Shown here piece by piece: positions 13,795 to 21,323 of a DNA stretch of 23,447 nt. Position numbers and translations under genes: made by a program. Origin of the DNA: HGM05190 sp964394205 (GTDB lineage Bacteria; Bacteroidota; Bacteroidia; Bacteroidales; Muribaculaceae); assembly GCA_964394205.1 (NCBI GenBank), contig CAYMVS010000033.1:1-23447 (forward strand), in the 5' to 3' direction. Every line of letters begins with the position of its first letter. Within the stretch, counting starts at the first letter, position 1. The notes beneath the pieces were generated by a model. It made no database searches, was not told the DNA's origin, and was given only the letters and a program-made list of their open reading frames with translations.

Positions 13795-16248
13795 ATGATA
13801 AAAAAGTCTCTTCTTAGCCTTATTGGCATCCCGGCACTGGCTGTTTTTCTGACGCCCGTGTCACTGTCGCGTGAGGTCGCCCGATTCCCGATGGAGAATA
13901 GTGCAGACAAAATCACCGAGACAGTCAGTGGAAACAAGTTTGCCGTCAACAGCGTCCGTCAGGCCGAGAATGTCGCCGGCGCGGTTGGCAACGCCCTGCG
14001 TTTTGACGGCTATTCAACCTATATCGATGCCACCGTTGGCGAGCTCATCCCTGCCGGCTCAAAGAAAATGACCGCCTCGGTGTGGTTTGCCCTCGAGACC
14101 TATCCCATTGTCGAGATCGATGTCAACACCTCCGAGCAGGTTGCTGTCGCGTCGTGTCTCAACGAGAGCGACAAGACCGGTTTTGGCTTTTTCGTCGGTT
14201 TTGACGGCCGATATTCGTTCAAGACATATATTGGCGGTTGGCCTCTTGAGATGAAGGTTGACGTCCCGCTCAAGCAGTATCAGTGGATCAACCTGACCGC
14301 GGTCATTGACAACGAGGCCAAAACGGCGACACTTTACAACAACGGCGAGGTGGTTGCCTCGTCAAAGTCAAACGGCACCATCGCTGCCGGCAACACCACC
14401 ATGAGAATAGGCCGCAGCTTCAGCGAGCGCTTTGCCGGCCCTTTCTGCCTCACATCTTTCAATGGCTTGATCGACGACATCGCCGTTTGGGACGAGGCTC
14501 TCACCGCCCAGACCATCTCGTCATGGAAGCCTGAAAACGAGGCCGACCTGACGGTGCCGGCATCACGATTTGCCGACGACCCGATGCGCCCGGTGTTTCA
14601 CGGTATGCCGGGGGCTAACTGGACCAACGAGCCCCACGGCATGACCTTCAGCGACGGCCGTTATCACCTGTTCTTCCAGAAAAATGCCAACGGCCCCTAC
14701 ATGTCGCGTCTCCACTGGGGTCACCTCTCAAGCGACAACCTTTATGACTGGACCGAGGAGCAGATCGCTCTGACTCCGGGTGCCGGCTATGATGTCAAAG
14801 GGTGTTGGTCGGGATGTGTGTTCACCGACAATGAGATAACCCAAGGCAAGCCCTCGATCATCTATACCGGCGTCGACTATGCCAAGGCTGTCATCGCTCA
14901 GGCAACCCCTGTGGCCGACGACCTCGTGGCTTGGGAAAAGGGCTCGATGCCGATAATCAACGGCCGCCCCGCCGGGTTGTCCGACGACTTCCGCGATCCC
15001 TATTTCTTCCGTTCCGACGATGGCGCGTTCATCATTGTCGGCTCGAGCAAGGGTGGGGTAGGGACGACCACGCTGCATGCCTATAACCCTGTCGCCAAAA
15101 GCTGGAGCAACGACGGGAGAACTTTCTTTACCGGGACCGACGCCGCCTCATGCGGCACATTTTGGGAAATGCCCAATGTCACCCGTCTTGGCGACAAATG
15201 GCTTTTTACGGCCACGCCTCAAAACACTTCAAAAGGGGTCGCAGCCCTCTATTGGGTCGGCAAGATAAACGCCGACGGGACGTTCAGCCCCGACCGAAAC
15301 GTCCCCTCCTGCATCGAGCTGCCCGGGTTTGCCCGCGACGGATACGGGATGCTTTCACCGACCATCTGTCAGAAAGACGGAAGGACGATTGCCCTGGGCA
15401 TCGTTCCCGACATGTTGCCGGGGCAGGCCAATCACAGCTTGGGATATGCCCACACCTATTCTTTGCCAAGGGAATGGAGCCTCGACAGCGAGGGTAACCT
15501 CTGCCAGAAACCATACGCTGGCCTGACTGCCATGCGCGCCCCTCAAGGTTTCAATAAGTCAAACTTTACGCTCGACGGCACCCTGAACATCGACGATGTC
15601 GCCGGACGCTGTGTCGAGCTGCTCGGCGAGTTTACGGTCACCTCGGGTAAATGTGGCTTCACACTGCTTGACGACGGGGTCTCCTCCATAAAGATTTACT
15701 ATGACGGAGCCACCAATGAGGTGGTTGTCGACACCCGTGGTGTTGACCGGCTGATCAACGATTCAGGCGTGTTTGACGGCTATTACCACAGTGTCCTCCC
15801 CCGGCAGCTCGCCAAAGGTCAAACCGTCAAGCTGAATCTGTTCTTTGACCATTCTGTCATCGACATCTTTGTCAACGACACCTGGGCGACATCGGTCAGA
15901 GTCTTTGCCAACGCCAAGGCGACCGAGGCGGTCACCGCCTTTGCCGATGCTCCCACCTCGGTGGGCCTGCTCAACGGGTGGGTTTTGACCCCGGGCAACA
16001 ACCAGGGGGGTATTGCCGCGGTGGCAACCGATCGCAATGAGATTGTGATTGCCTCACAGGGCGGTTGCATCAGGTATGACAACGTTTGTGACCCGGCCAT
16101 TCTGTCGGTTTATGATCTGACCGGCTCGCGGGTGATGGAAAAATATATTGACACCCGGGCCGGCAACATTGTCACCAACCTCAAGGGGATGCACATCGTA
16201 ACAGTCAAAACCACAAAAGGAGAAACCACGATGAAGGTCGTTTTGTGA
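13795..16248 (+). CDS. Multidomain GH32 protein: LamG-like, GH32, beta-sandwich, T9SS-like tail
   Basis: Secreted family-32 protein of 817 residues from ATG 13795; a GTG three codons upstream is unnecessary. The signal peptide is about 1-25 (core LLSLIGIPALAVFL) without a lipobox. A LamG/concanavalin-like domain spans about 45-245 (NALRFDGYSTYID, ASVWF, FNGLIDDIAVWDEAL). The GH32 propeller begins about 265, but its first motif reads NWTNEPHG instead of WMNDPNG, putting Glu279 where the nucleophile Asp belongs. FRDP (Asp401) is present, and WEMPNV (Glu458) replaces WECPDL. A C-terminal beta-sandwich includes DHSVIDIFVND. The last ~60 residues (SVYDLTGSRVME, LKGMHIVTV, TTMKVVL) resemble the type A sorting domain of type IX secretion. 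It has its own promoter and follows the susC operon. It may be the surface fructan-cleaving enzyme of the locus or a weakly active or binding variant. Confidence 0.88.
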   Translation: MIKKSLLSLIGIPALAVFLTPVSLSREVARFPMENSADKITETVSGNKFAVNSVRQAENVAGAVGNALRFDGYSTYIDATVGELIPAGSKKMTASVWFALETYPIVEIDVNTSEQVAVASCLNESDKTGFGFFVGFDGRYSFKTYIGGWPLEMKVDVPLKQYQWINLTAVIDNEAKTATLYNNGEVVASSKSNGTIAAGNTTMRIGRSFSERFAGPFCLTSFNGLIDDIAVWDEALTAQTISSWKPENEADLTVPASRFADDPMRPVFHGMPGANWTNEPHGMTFSDGRYHLFFQKNANGPYMSRLHWGHLSSDNLYDWTEEQIALTPGAGYDVKGCWSGCVFTDNEITQGKPSIIYTGVDYAKAVIAQATPVADDLVAWEKGSMPIINGRPAGLSDDFRDPYFFRSDDGAFIIVGSSKGGVGTTTLHAYNPVAKSWSNDGRTFFTGTDAASCGTFWEMPNVTRLGDKWLFTATPQNTSKGVAALYWVGKINADGTFSPDRNVPSCIELPGFARDGYGMLSPTICQKDGRTIALGIVPDMLPGQANHSLGYAHTYSLPREWSLDSEGNLCQKPYAGLTAMRAPQGFNKSNFTLDGTLNIDDVAGRCVELLGEFTVTSGKCGFTLLDDGVSSIKIYYDGATNEVVVDTRGVDRLINDSGVFDGYYHSVLPRQLAKGQTVKLNLFFDHSVIDIFVNDTWATSVRVFANAKATEAVTAFADAPTSVGLLNGWVLTPGNNQGGIAAVATDRNEIVIASQGGCIRYDNVCDPAILSVYDLTGSRVMEKYIDTRAGNIVTNLKGMHIVTVKTTKGETTMKVVL

Positions 16249-16268
16249 TTTCATCACCCCAAATCTTG

Positions 16269-16310
16269 GACTAAGGCAAGCATGGCTTAAGAGCCGGGCT
16301 TGCCTTAGTC
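16269..16310 (+). terminator. Terminator hairpin between convergent GH32 and GNAT genes
   Basis: A 13-bp perfect stem, GACTAAGGCAAGC (16269-16281) with GCTTGCCTTAGTC (16298-16310), is topped by an inner GGCT-TAAG-AGCC hairpin. TTT and a T-rich stretch follow on the plus strand. It sits 20 nt after the GH32 stop and 8 nt before the end of the opposing gene, so it could also stop the minus-strand transcript. Confidence 0.75.
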
Positions 16311-16318
16311 TTTCAGTG

Positions 16319-16597
16319 TTATATGGGCAATTGCACATTGGGATAGGTGTCTGGATGTTTCTCAAACCAGACGACAGCGTATGGGCAGGTGGCGGCTATG
16401 GTGTTACCGTCGGCCAAAATCTTGTCGGCGGCAGCTTTGACCAGTTTGGCGGCGATACCCTGGCCTCTCAGCGATGGGTCAACAAAGGTGTGGTTGATGT
16501 AGGAGACTGAGTCGACGGTGGGAAAAGTCACCTCGGCCACCAGGCGGCCATTGCCGTCGGTTGCATAAATCCTGTCGGTTTGGGTAATGAATTTCAT
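16319..16597 (-). CDS. Small GNAT-family N-acetyltransferase (Acetyltransf_CG type)
   Basis: A 92-residue single-domain acetyltransferase of the short GNAT-like group (YjdJ-like, PF14542 type). The acetyl-CoA motif A is clear: FVDPSLRGQGIAAKLV, with R44-G-Q-G-x-A49. A further family feature is TCPYAVVWFEKHP (residues 70-82). The N-terminal strand pair GRLVAEVTF fits the family. The substrate is unknown. It lies 76 bp downstream of the polysaccharide polymerase gene on the same strand and converges on the GH32 gene. A hairpin between 16604 and 16636 may separate it from the upstream operon, so a functional link to exopolysaccharide is not established. Confidence 0.8.
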   Translation of the reverse strand: MKFITQTDRIYATDGNGRLVAEVTFPTVDSVSYINHTFVDPSLRGQGIAAKLVKAAADKILADGNTIAATCPYAVVWFEKHPDTYPNVQLPI

Positions 16598-16603
16598 AGC
16601 TAA

Positions 16604-16636
16604 AGGTCTGTTTGGTGATAAGATGTAAACAAACCT
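16604..16636 (-). other. Hairpin between polymerase gene and GNAT gene
   Basis: On the minus strand AGGTTTGTTT and AAACAGACCT pair over 10 bp with one G-U wobble, with a 13-nt loop. The structure ends 6 nt before the GNAT ATG and is followed only by TTTAGC. It could be a weak terminator for the exopolysaccharide operon or a translation-controlling leader of the GNAT gene. I cannot decide between these. Confidence 0.35.
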
Positions 16637-16673
16637 GAGCGCCCGATGGTTGACGGTCTGAGAAAGCTGTGTG

Positions 16674-18011
16674 TCAAAAAGAGTGGTCGGCCGACGTGAT
16701 GCTCTCGGTGTTTTCGTCGGTCTCGGGTGTGTAGTATCTGAGTGACAGGGCTATGTAGAATAGGATGACACAAAAGTTGAAACTGCGTTGAGCCTCGTTG
16801 TAAAACAGCATGATGAGAATGACAAACCACAACATGACGGTGATTTTGGCTGCCGAGGGGTACAGGCTGTGTTTGTTGTACAGAGTATAGCCCATGTAGG
16901 TGAAGTACCATATCAGGCCTAAAAAGCCCAACTGGAGAAACACCATGAAAAACCACGGGCGTGAGCCGACCAACAGCCAGGCGTTGATGCGGGCAAAACG
17001 CGGCGGTGTCGATTTTGTCAGTCCTTTGAACTGACCCAGGCCGACACCAAAGGTGTAGCCGCCGGGGGTATCCCTCATCTCGGGAAGGACGAGCAAAATC
17101 TTGGCAAAACGCGGTATGTCGACACTCCAAACGTCGCGCGGGTCGATATCCATGGTGCCGTCCTGTATCATCATCGCGACCTCGATGTTGCGGTCAAGGT
17201 CGACGCCGACAAAGTAGTCGGTCATGTTGTCTTCGCTGAAGATTTCATCAAAATCTTGCTTGACTGTCGACAGATAGAGCGACAGCACTCCACCGACGGC
17301 GACGATTGTAAGGGGGATGATGTAGATCAGTTTAAGCATGACCGCGCGGTCATACTTTATCAGTAGGATGAAGTAGAGCGCAAACAGCAGGAAACTGACC
17401 TTTGTCTCGTTGAGAAATGTGGGATAAAGCAGCAAGATGTTGACACGGTTTTTCCACAGGCTACCCATATAGTTGTCGCTGTCCCAGTTGCGGGTCACCA
17501 GATAGAACGAGATGATGTAGATTGTCAGCGACATCAATCCCGACGCACCCATGCCCATGGTGCCGCCGCCATGGTCGTTGGCACCATACATGATAAACTG
17601 GACGGTGATGCAGAAAGCCTGGAGATAGAGCCACCATTGCAGCTGCCTGTCCATCTGTCGCCTGAACTCGCCGGGGTCGCTGTTGAGGAAGAACCAACGC
17701 AGTATCGGGACGGCAAATATCAGTCCCAGGAAGTCGCGCGAGCCGTTGAAGAAATGAAAAGGGCTCTCGCGCCCGAGGATGCATGTCGACACAAGTCCGA
17801 GGATGACAAATGTGACAGCAAAGATGATGTCGCTGCGTTTTCTTATCGTGCACAGTCCCAACACAGCAAACACGGCGTCACAAACCACCATGACAAAGCC
17901 TTGCATGACGGCGAGCCCGGGCAAAACGTCGGAGGCAAAGAAACCAAACCCTGAGTAGACCCAGAATGTGATTAAAAACGTGTAGAGATATAGCTTATAT
18001 CTGTTTATCAT
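16674..18011 (-). CDS. Polytopic membrane protein, O-antigen polymerase/ligase-like
   Basis: A 445-residue inner-membrane protein with about ten hydrophobic helices and a large extracytoplasmic loop near residues 245-325 (STVKQDFDEIFSEDN to GLGQFKGLTKS). This layout is typical of Wzy-type polymerases and WaaL-like ligases. No short signature motif confirms the family, so the call rests on topology, length and position directly after the Wza- and Wzc-type genes on the same strand (43 bp gap). If correct, it joins lipid-linked repeat units at the outer face of the inner membrane, with chain length set by the neighbouring Wzz/BY-kinase. The last residues are polar (ETDENTESITSADHSF). Confidence 0.65.
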   Translation of the reverse strand: MINRYKLYLYTFLITFWVYSGFGFFASDVLPGLAVMQGFVMVVCDAVFAVLGLCTIRKRSDIIFAVTFVILGLVSTCILGRESPFHFFNGSRDFLGLIFAVPILRWFFLNSDPGEFRRQMDRQLQWWLYLQAFCITVQFIMYGANDHGGGTMGMGASGLMSLTIYIISFYLVTRNWDSDNYMGSLWKNRVNILLLYPTFLNETKVSFLLFALYFILLIKYDRAVMLKLIYIIPLTIVAVGGVLSLYLSTVKQDFDEIFSEDNMTDYFVGVDLDRNIEVAMMIQDGTMDIDPRDVWSVDIPRFAKILLVLPEMRDTPGGYTFGVGLGQFKGLTKSTPPRFARINAWLLVGSRPWFFMVFLQLGFLGLIWYFTYMGYTLYNKHSLYPSAAKITVMLWFVILIMLFYNEAQRSFNFCVILFYIALSLRYYTPETDENTESITSADHSF

Positions 18012-18054
18012 CGCCGGTCAGGGGAAGTTGGCTCATAATGGGGAGAGGGGGAGA

Positions 18055-20355
18055 TCAGGAGACGGTGCCTTTTTGACCGTAACCGTAACCTTGACGTGCC
18101 TTTGTGCCGTTGACAACCACGCTCAGGCGTTTGACACGCTTGTCGCGATACAGGTCGTTGATAAAATGTATCTCGCGGTGGGTGCTGAAGTTGGCGCGGC
18201 AAACGTAGACAGTGGCGTCGCTCACTCTCACAAGCGAGAATGTGTCGCTCACCATGCCGACCGGAGCGGTGTCCATGATGATGTAGTCGTAGGTCTGGCG
18301 CAGTCGGGCGAAGAGGTCGTCGACGCGATGACTGCTTAACAGCTCGGAGGGGTTGGGGGGCACGGGGCCCGAGGTGATGATGTCGAGATTGGCCATCAGG
18401 GGTGCTACCCTGACAATCTCGTCAATATGCACTGCCGGGTTGGCGATATAGTCGGTAAAGCCTTTGCAGGGGGGCAGGTTGAGATATTCGGCCAACTTGG
18501 GGTTGCGTATGTCAAGACCCATCAACAGCACCCGCTTGCCAAGCAGGGCGAGCGATGAGGCCAGGTTGATCGATACAAACGATTTTCCCTCGCCCGACAC
18601 GGTCGACGTCACCATGATGACGCTGTGGTCCTCGTTGCCTAATATAAACTGGAGGTTGGTCCTGATCAGACGGAACAGCTCGGCAGCCGAGGTGGAACCG
18701 CCGTCGCGCACCACCATCGTCTCCTCCCTCTTGCTCGTGCAAACCTCGCCCAAGATGGGAGCGTCGATAAGTTTCTCGGCCTCCTCGCGGGAGTCAAACT
18801 TGTTTCGGAACAGTTTTGAGATGTAGATGTAGAGCATTGCAAAGAGCAGACCCATCAGCAGCCCGAGCGCGAGCACGATCGAGGTGCCGAGCGAGACTGG
18901 CTCGCTCAGGGCGTAGGCCGCGTCGACAATCTGTCCTTTGGGCTGGGTGTTGGCAAGGAGCATCGATGTCTCCTCGCGGCGCTGGAGCAGGAAGATGTAG
19001 AGTTGCTCCTTGATGGCTTGCTGGCGCTTGATGTCGCGGAACTCACGCTCTTGTGTCGGGATGTTGCCCAAGCGCGACTCGGCCGAGTTCATCTCGTCTT
19101 GAAGTTTGCGCAATGCCACCAACGCCGACTCGTGGCTGCGGTTGATCGATGAAATGACGTTTTTACGCATCGCGTCAATCTGTTCGTCGAGAGCCGCCAG
19201 GCCGGCATTACCCTCGCGGGCGTTCTGCATAAGCCCGATGCGCTTGAGCAGCAGGTCGTTGTAGGCCGACAGAGGGCCTTGCTCGCGAGGATCGGTCAAT
19301 GTGCCCGGCACCAGGTCATATTTGTGGGCGGGATTGTTGAGAAACTCGCGTATTATCTGGATGACTTTAAGCTCGGTCTCGGTTGTGATGAGGTCTTGCT
19401 CGAGCTGGCCGCGCTTTGTCATCTGGTAGGTGGCCTCGGCGGCGACATCGGTGATGCCTTGGCGTTTCTTGTAGTTCTCTATCGACATCTCGCTCTCGGA
19501 CAGGTCACCGCCAAGCAGGGCCAGGCGCGAGTCGATAAATTCAAGCGTCTTTGTGTTGCGCACGTTTTTATCGGCTACCCCTTGGATGTTATACTCGGCG
19601 ATGACCGAGTTGAGGATATCCTTGGCATAGTCGATGTTGGTCGTTTTCATGTCAAGGGTGATGACATTTGATTTGCGTGAGGCAATGTCGATCACGATAT
19701 CTTTGGCCAACGCCTCGGCCGCGGCGTTGTAGCTGCAAAACTTGATGGTGGTCTTGAGCCCTTTGCCGTCTTTGGGGAAGAACTTTGTCTTGTTGAGTAT
19801 ATACTTGCCGTAGGGGGTCGATATCGTCACGGGGAATGTGGCGTCTTTCACCTCGGCGATGGTTGAGAATTTTTTCTTGACACTCACGTTCACCTTGCCG
19901 TTGTCGTTGACTTTCACTTTAAAGGTCAGACCAACCGAGATGGTGTCGGGGATGGAGGGGTCGCAAAACAAATCAACCGGATAGTCTTTGTAGGCCAGCT
20001 CGTTGCGCAACCCGTCCTTGACATAGTGCATGCGGTTGAGCTCGTTTTTCTTGACCACCTCGGTGAGCACCGTGTGAGAGGAAACAACAAAAACTTCATC
20101 TTCAACATAGCCGTTAGAGCCGGTCAGAAGGCTGCCCAGACCGCCCGCTGTCGAGGCGATCGGGTCGTCGGTCTGTGCCACAAGCACGTTGGCTTTGACA
20201 ATATACTTGGGATTGGAGATGCGGGTGTACAGGAATGCCAGTGATACACATATAACAATCGAGATGACAAACACATACCATTTGGCGGCATATTGCTTGG
20301 CAATACCCGCGACGTCTATCATGTCGGCCGATTTGTTTTTCTTGTTTACTTCCAT
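18055..20355 (-). CDS. Wzz/BY-kinase fusion (Wzc-type polysaccharide co-polymerase)
   Basis: Inner-membrane protein of 766 residues controlling capsule/exopolysaccharide chain length and export. I start it at ATG 20355; the frame also opens at TTG 20361, which is an unlikely start. It has TM1 at about 26-44, a long periplasmic part with coiled-coil segments (about 250-460), and TM2 at about 490-513 preceded by the usual Pro-containing segment (LSEPVSLG). The cytoplasmic tyrosine-kinase domain has Walker A SGEGKSF (Lys591), Walker A' LMGLDIRNP (Asp615) and Walker B IIMDTAP (Asp695). The C-terminal tyrosine tail is short: only Tyr757 and Tyr759 in QGYGYGQ. It lies 28 bp after the Wza-type gene and precedes the polymerase-like gene, forming one operon. 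Confidence 0.9.
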   Translation of the reverse strand: MEVNKKNKSADMIDVAGIAKQYAAKWYVFVISIVICVSLAFLYTRISNPKYIVKANVLVAQTDDPIASTAGGLGSLLTGSNGYVEDEVFVVSSHTVLTEVVKKNELNRMHYVKDGLRNELAYKDYPVDLFCDPSIPDTISVGLTFKVKVNDNGKVNVSVKKKFSTIAEVKDATFPVTISTPYGKYILNKTKFFPKDGKGLKTTIKFCSYNAAAEALAKDIVIDIASRKSNVITLDMKTTNIDYAKDILNSVIAEYNIQGVADKNVRNTKTLEFIDSRLALLGGDLSESEMSIENYKKRQGITDVAAEATYQMTKRGQLEQDLITTETELKVIQIIREFLNNPAHKYDLVPGTLTDPREQGPLSAYNDLLLKRIGLMQNAREGNAGLAALDEQIDAMRKNVISSINRSHESALVALRKLQDEMNSAESRLGNIPTQEREFRDIKRQQAIKEQLYIFLLQRREETSMLLANTQPKGQIVDAAYALSEPVSLGTSIVLALGLLMGLLFAMLYIYISKLFRNKFDSREEAEKLIDAPILGEVCTSKREETMVVRDGGSTSAAELFRLIRTNLQFILGNEDHSVIMVTSTVSGEGKSFVSINLASSLALLGKRVLLMGLDIRNPKLAEYLNLPPCKGFTDYIANPAVHIDEIVRVAPLMANLDIITSGPVPPNPSELLSSHRVDDLFARLRQTYDYIIMDTAPVGMVSDTFSLVRVSDATVYVCRANFSTHREIHFINDLYRDKRVKRLSVVVNGTKARQGYGYGQKGTVS

Positions 20356-20383
20356 TTTCAATGATTGATTGTGGGATAGAGGT

Positions 20384-21187
20384 TTATTTAACCGTCAGGG
20401 CGATAATCAGGGAGGCGATGACCGAGGCACCGCTCACGATGGCCGATACAACTTGGATCTTGTAGCTGTTGTTGGTGTCATATCGGGCGTTTGACTCGCG
20501 TGTCGCCGACGGTGAAACCATCACAACGTCGTTTTGCTGCAGGTAGTAGTAGGGTGAGGAAACCACATCGCTTTTTGTCAGGTCAATATAGTGATATTGA
20601 GCTTTCCCGTCCTCCTCGCGTATCAGAAGCACATTGGTGCGGTCGCCAAATTCGGTCAGCGAGCCGGCCGAGGACAGCGCGTCAAGTATCGAGAAACGCT
20701 CGTTGTGAACCGGCACGCGCCCCGGGTGGGCCACCTCGCCGATTACGTTGACCGTGAAGTTGACCAGCTCTACCCTGACCACCGGGTCTTTGACATCGGC
20801 CGATATGCGGCGGGTCAGCTCTTCTTTAAGCTGAGTCGTGGTGAGCCCCTCGACATGGAGCGAGCCGAGTATGGGGAAATCTATATTTCCCTTTGTGTCA
20901 ACAATGTAGGTCTGGATTTGGGGTTGAGACGAGAGCGTGATGACATCTCGTTTGGCCGGGTTGGCAAGCGGCAGGTTATAGTAGGCTGTAGCCTCGGGCT
21001 GTGATGAGGTGACGGTGATCAACAGCTCATCGTTGGGGCGTATCTTGATGTTGGTCTCTCCAAGCCCAATAAACTCGTCGGAAGTCCCGCGGGTATCGGT
21101 AAACATTGATAACGTGGGCTTGGGCGTTGAGCACGAGCTGACTAAAAGTAGCAACGCGCTGCATATCAAAAGCAAAGAATTTTTCAT
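20384..21187 (-). CDS. Wza-type polysaccharide export lipoprotein
   Basis: A 267-residue outer-membrane export protein. The signal peptide (LLLICSALLLLV) ends in the lipobox VSSC with Cys19. The Poly_export domain follows (IRPNDELLITVTSSQPEA, TYIVDTKGNIDFPILGSLHVEGLT), then one SLBB domain (VNVIGEVAHPGRVPV, RFSILDALSSAGSLTEFGDRTNVLLIRE). The C-terminus is a hydrophobic helix (IVSGASVIASLIIALTV), expected to cross the outer membrane as in Wza or to anchor the protein. Together with the BY-kinase it would form the trans-envelope channel. It is the first gene of the exopolysaccharide operon, with a -7 box about 110 bp upstream. Confidence 0.9.
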   Translation of the reverse strand: MKNSLLLICSALLLLVSSCSTPKPTLSMFTDTRGTSDEFIGLGETNIKIRPNDELLITVTSSQPEATAYYNLPLANPAKRDVITLSSQPQIQTYIVDTKGNIDFPILGSLHVEGLTTTQLKEELTRRISADVKDPVVRVELVNFTVNVIGEVAHPGRVPVHNERFSILDALSSAGSLTEFGDRTNVLLIREEDGKAQYHYIDLTKSDVVSSPYYYLQQNDVVMVSPSATRESNARYDTNNSYKIQVVSAIVSGASVIASLIIALTVK

Positions 21188-21297
21188 GAAAGATGTTGAC
21201 TATAATTCACAGCCGACGCGCCACTCTCATGCATGGAGTGACACAATTCAACCTTTAATCATAACGTCGTTGAGACATCAATTATTATTAGCGACCG

Positions 21298-21305
21298 CAA
21301 AGATA
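21298..21305 (-). promoter_or_regulatory. -7 element of the exopolysaccharide operon
   Basis: TATCTTTG on the minus strand is a perfect Bacteroidota -7 box, 18 bp after the galK stop. Its -33 region would fall inside the galK 3' end and has no TTTG. The predicted 5' leader is about 104 nt and includes a small CACTC/GAGTG hairpin at 21231-21249. Confidence 0.5.
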
Positions 21306-21323
21306 GTTAAAATTTTTATAAAA

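Noticed and set aside
20356..20361. TTG start for the Wzc-type gene
   Set aside because: ATG two codons later gives a normal start, and TTG starts are rare in this phylum. The same reasoning was used for galK (TTG 22481 versus ATG 22475).
21231..21249. Terminator after galK
   Set aside because: The CACTC/GAGTG stem is only 5-6 bp and has no T-run in either direction.
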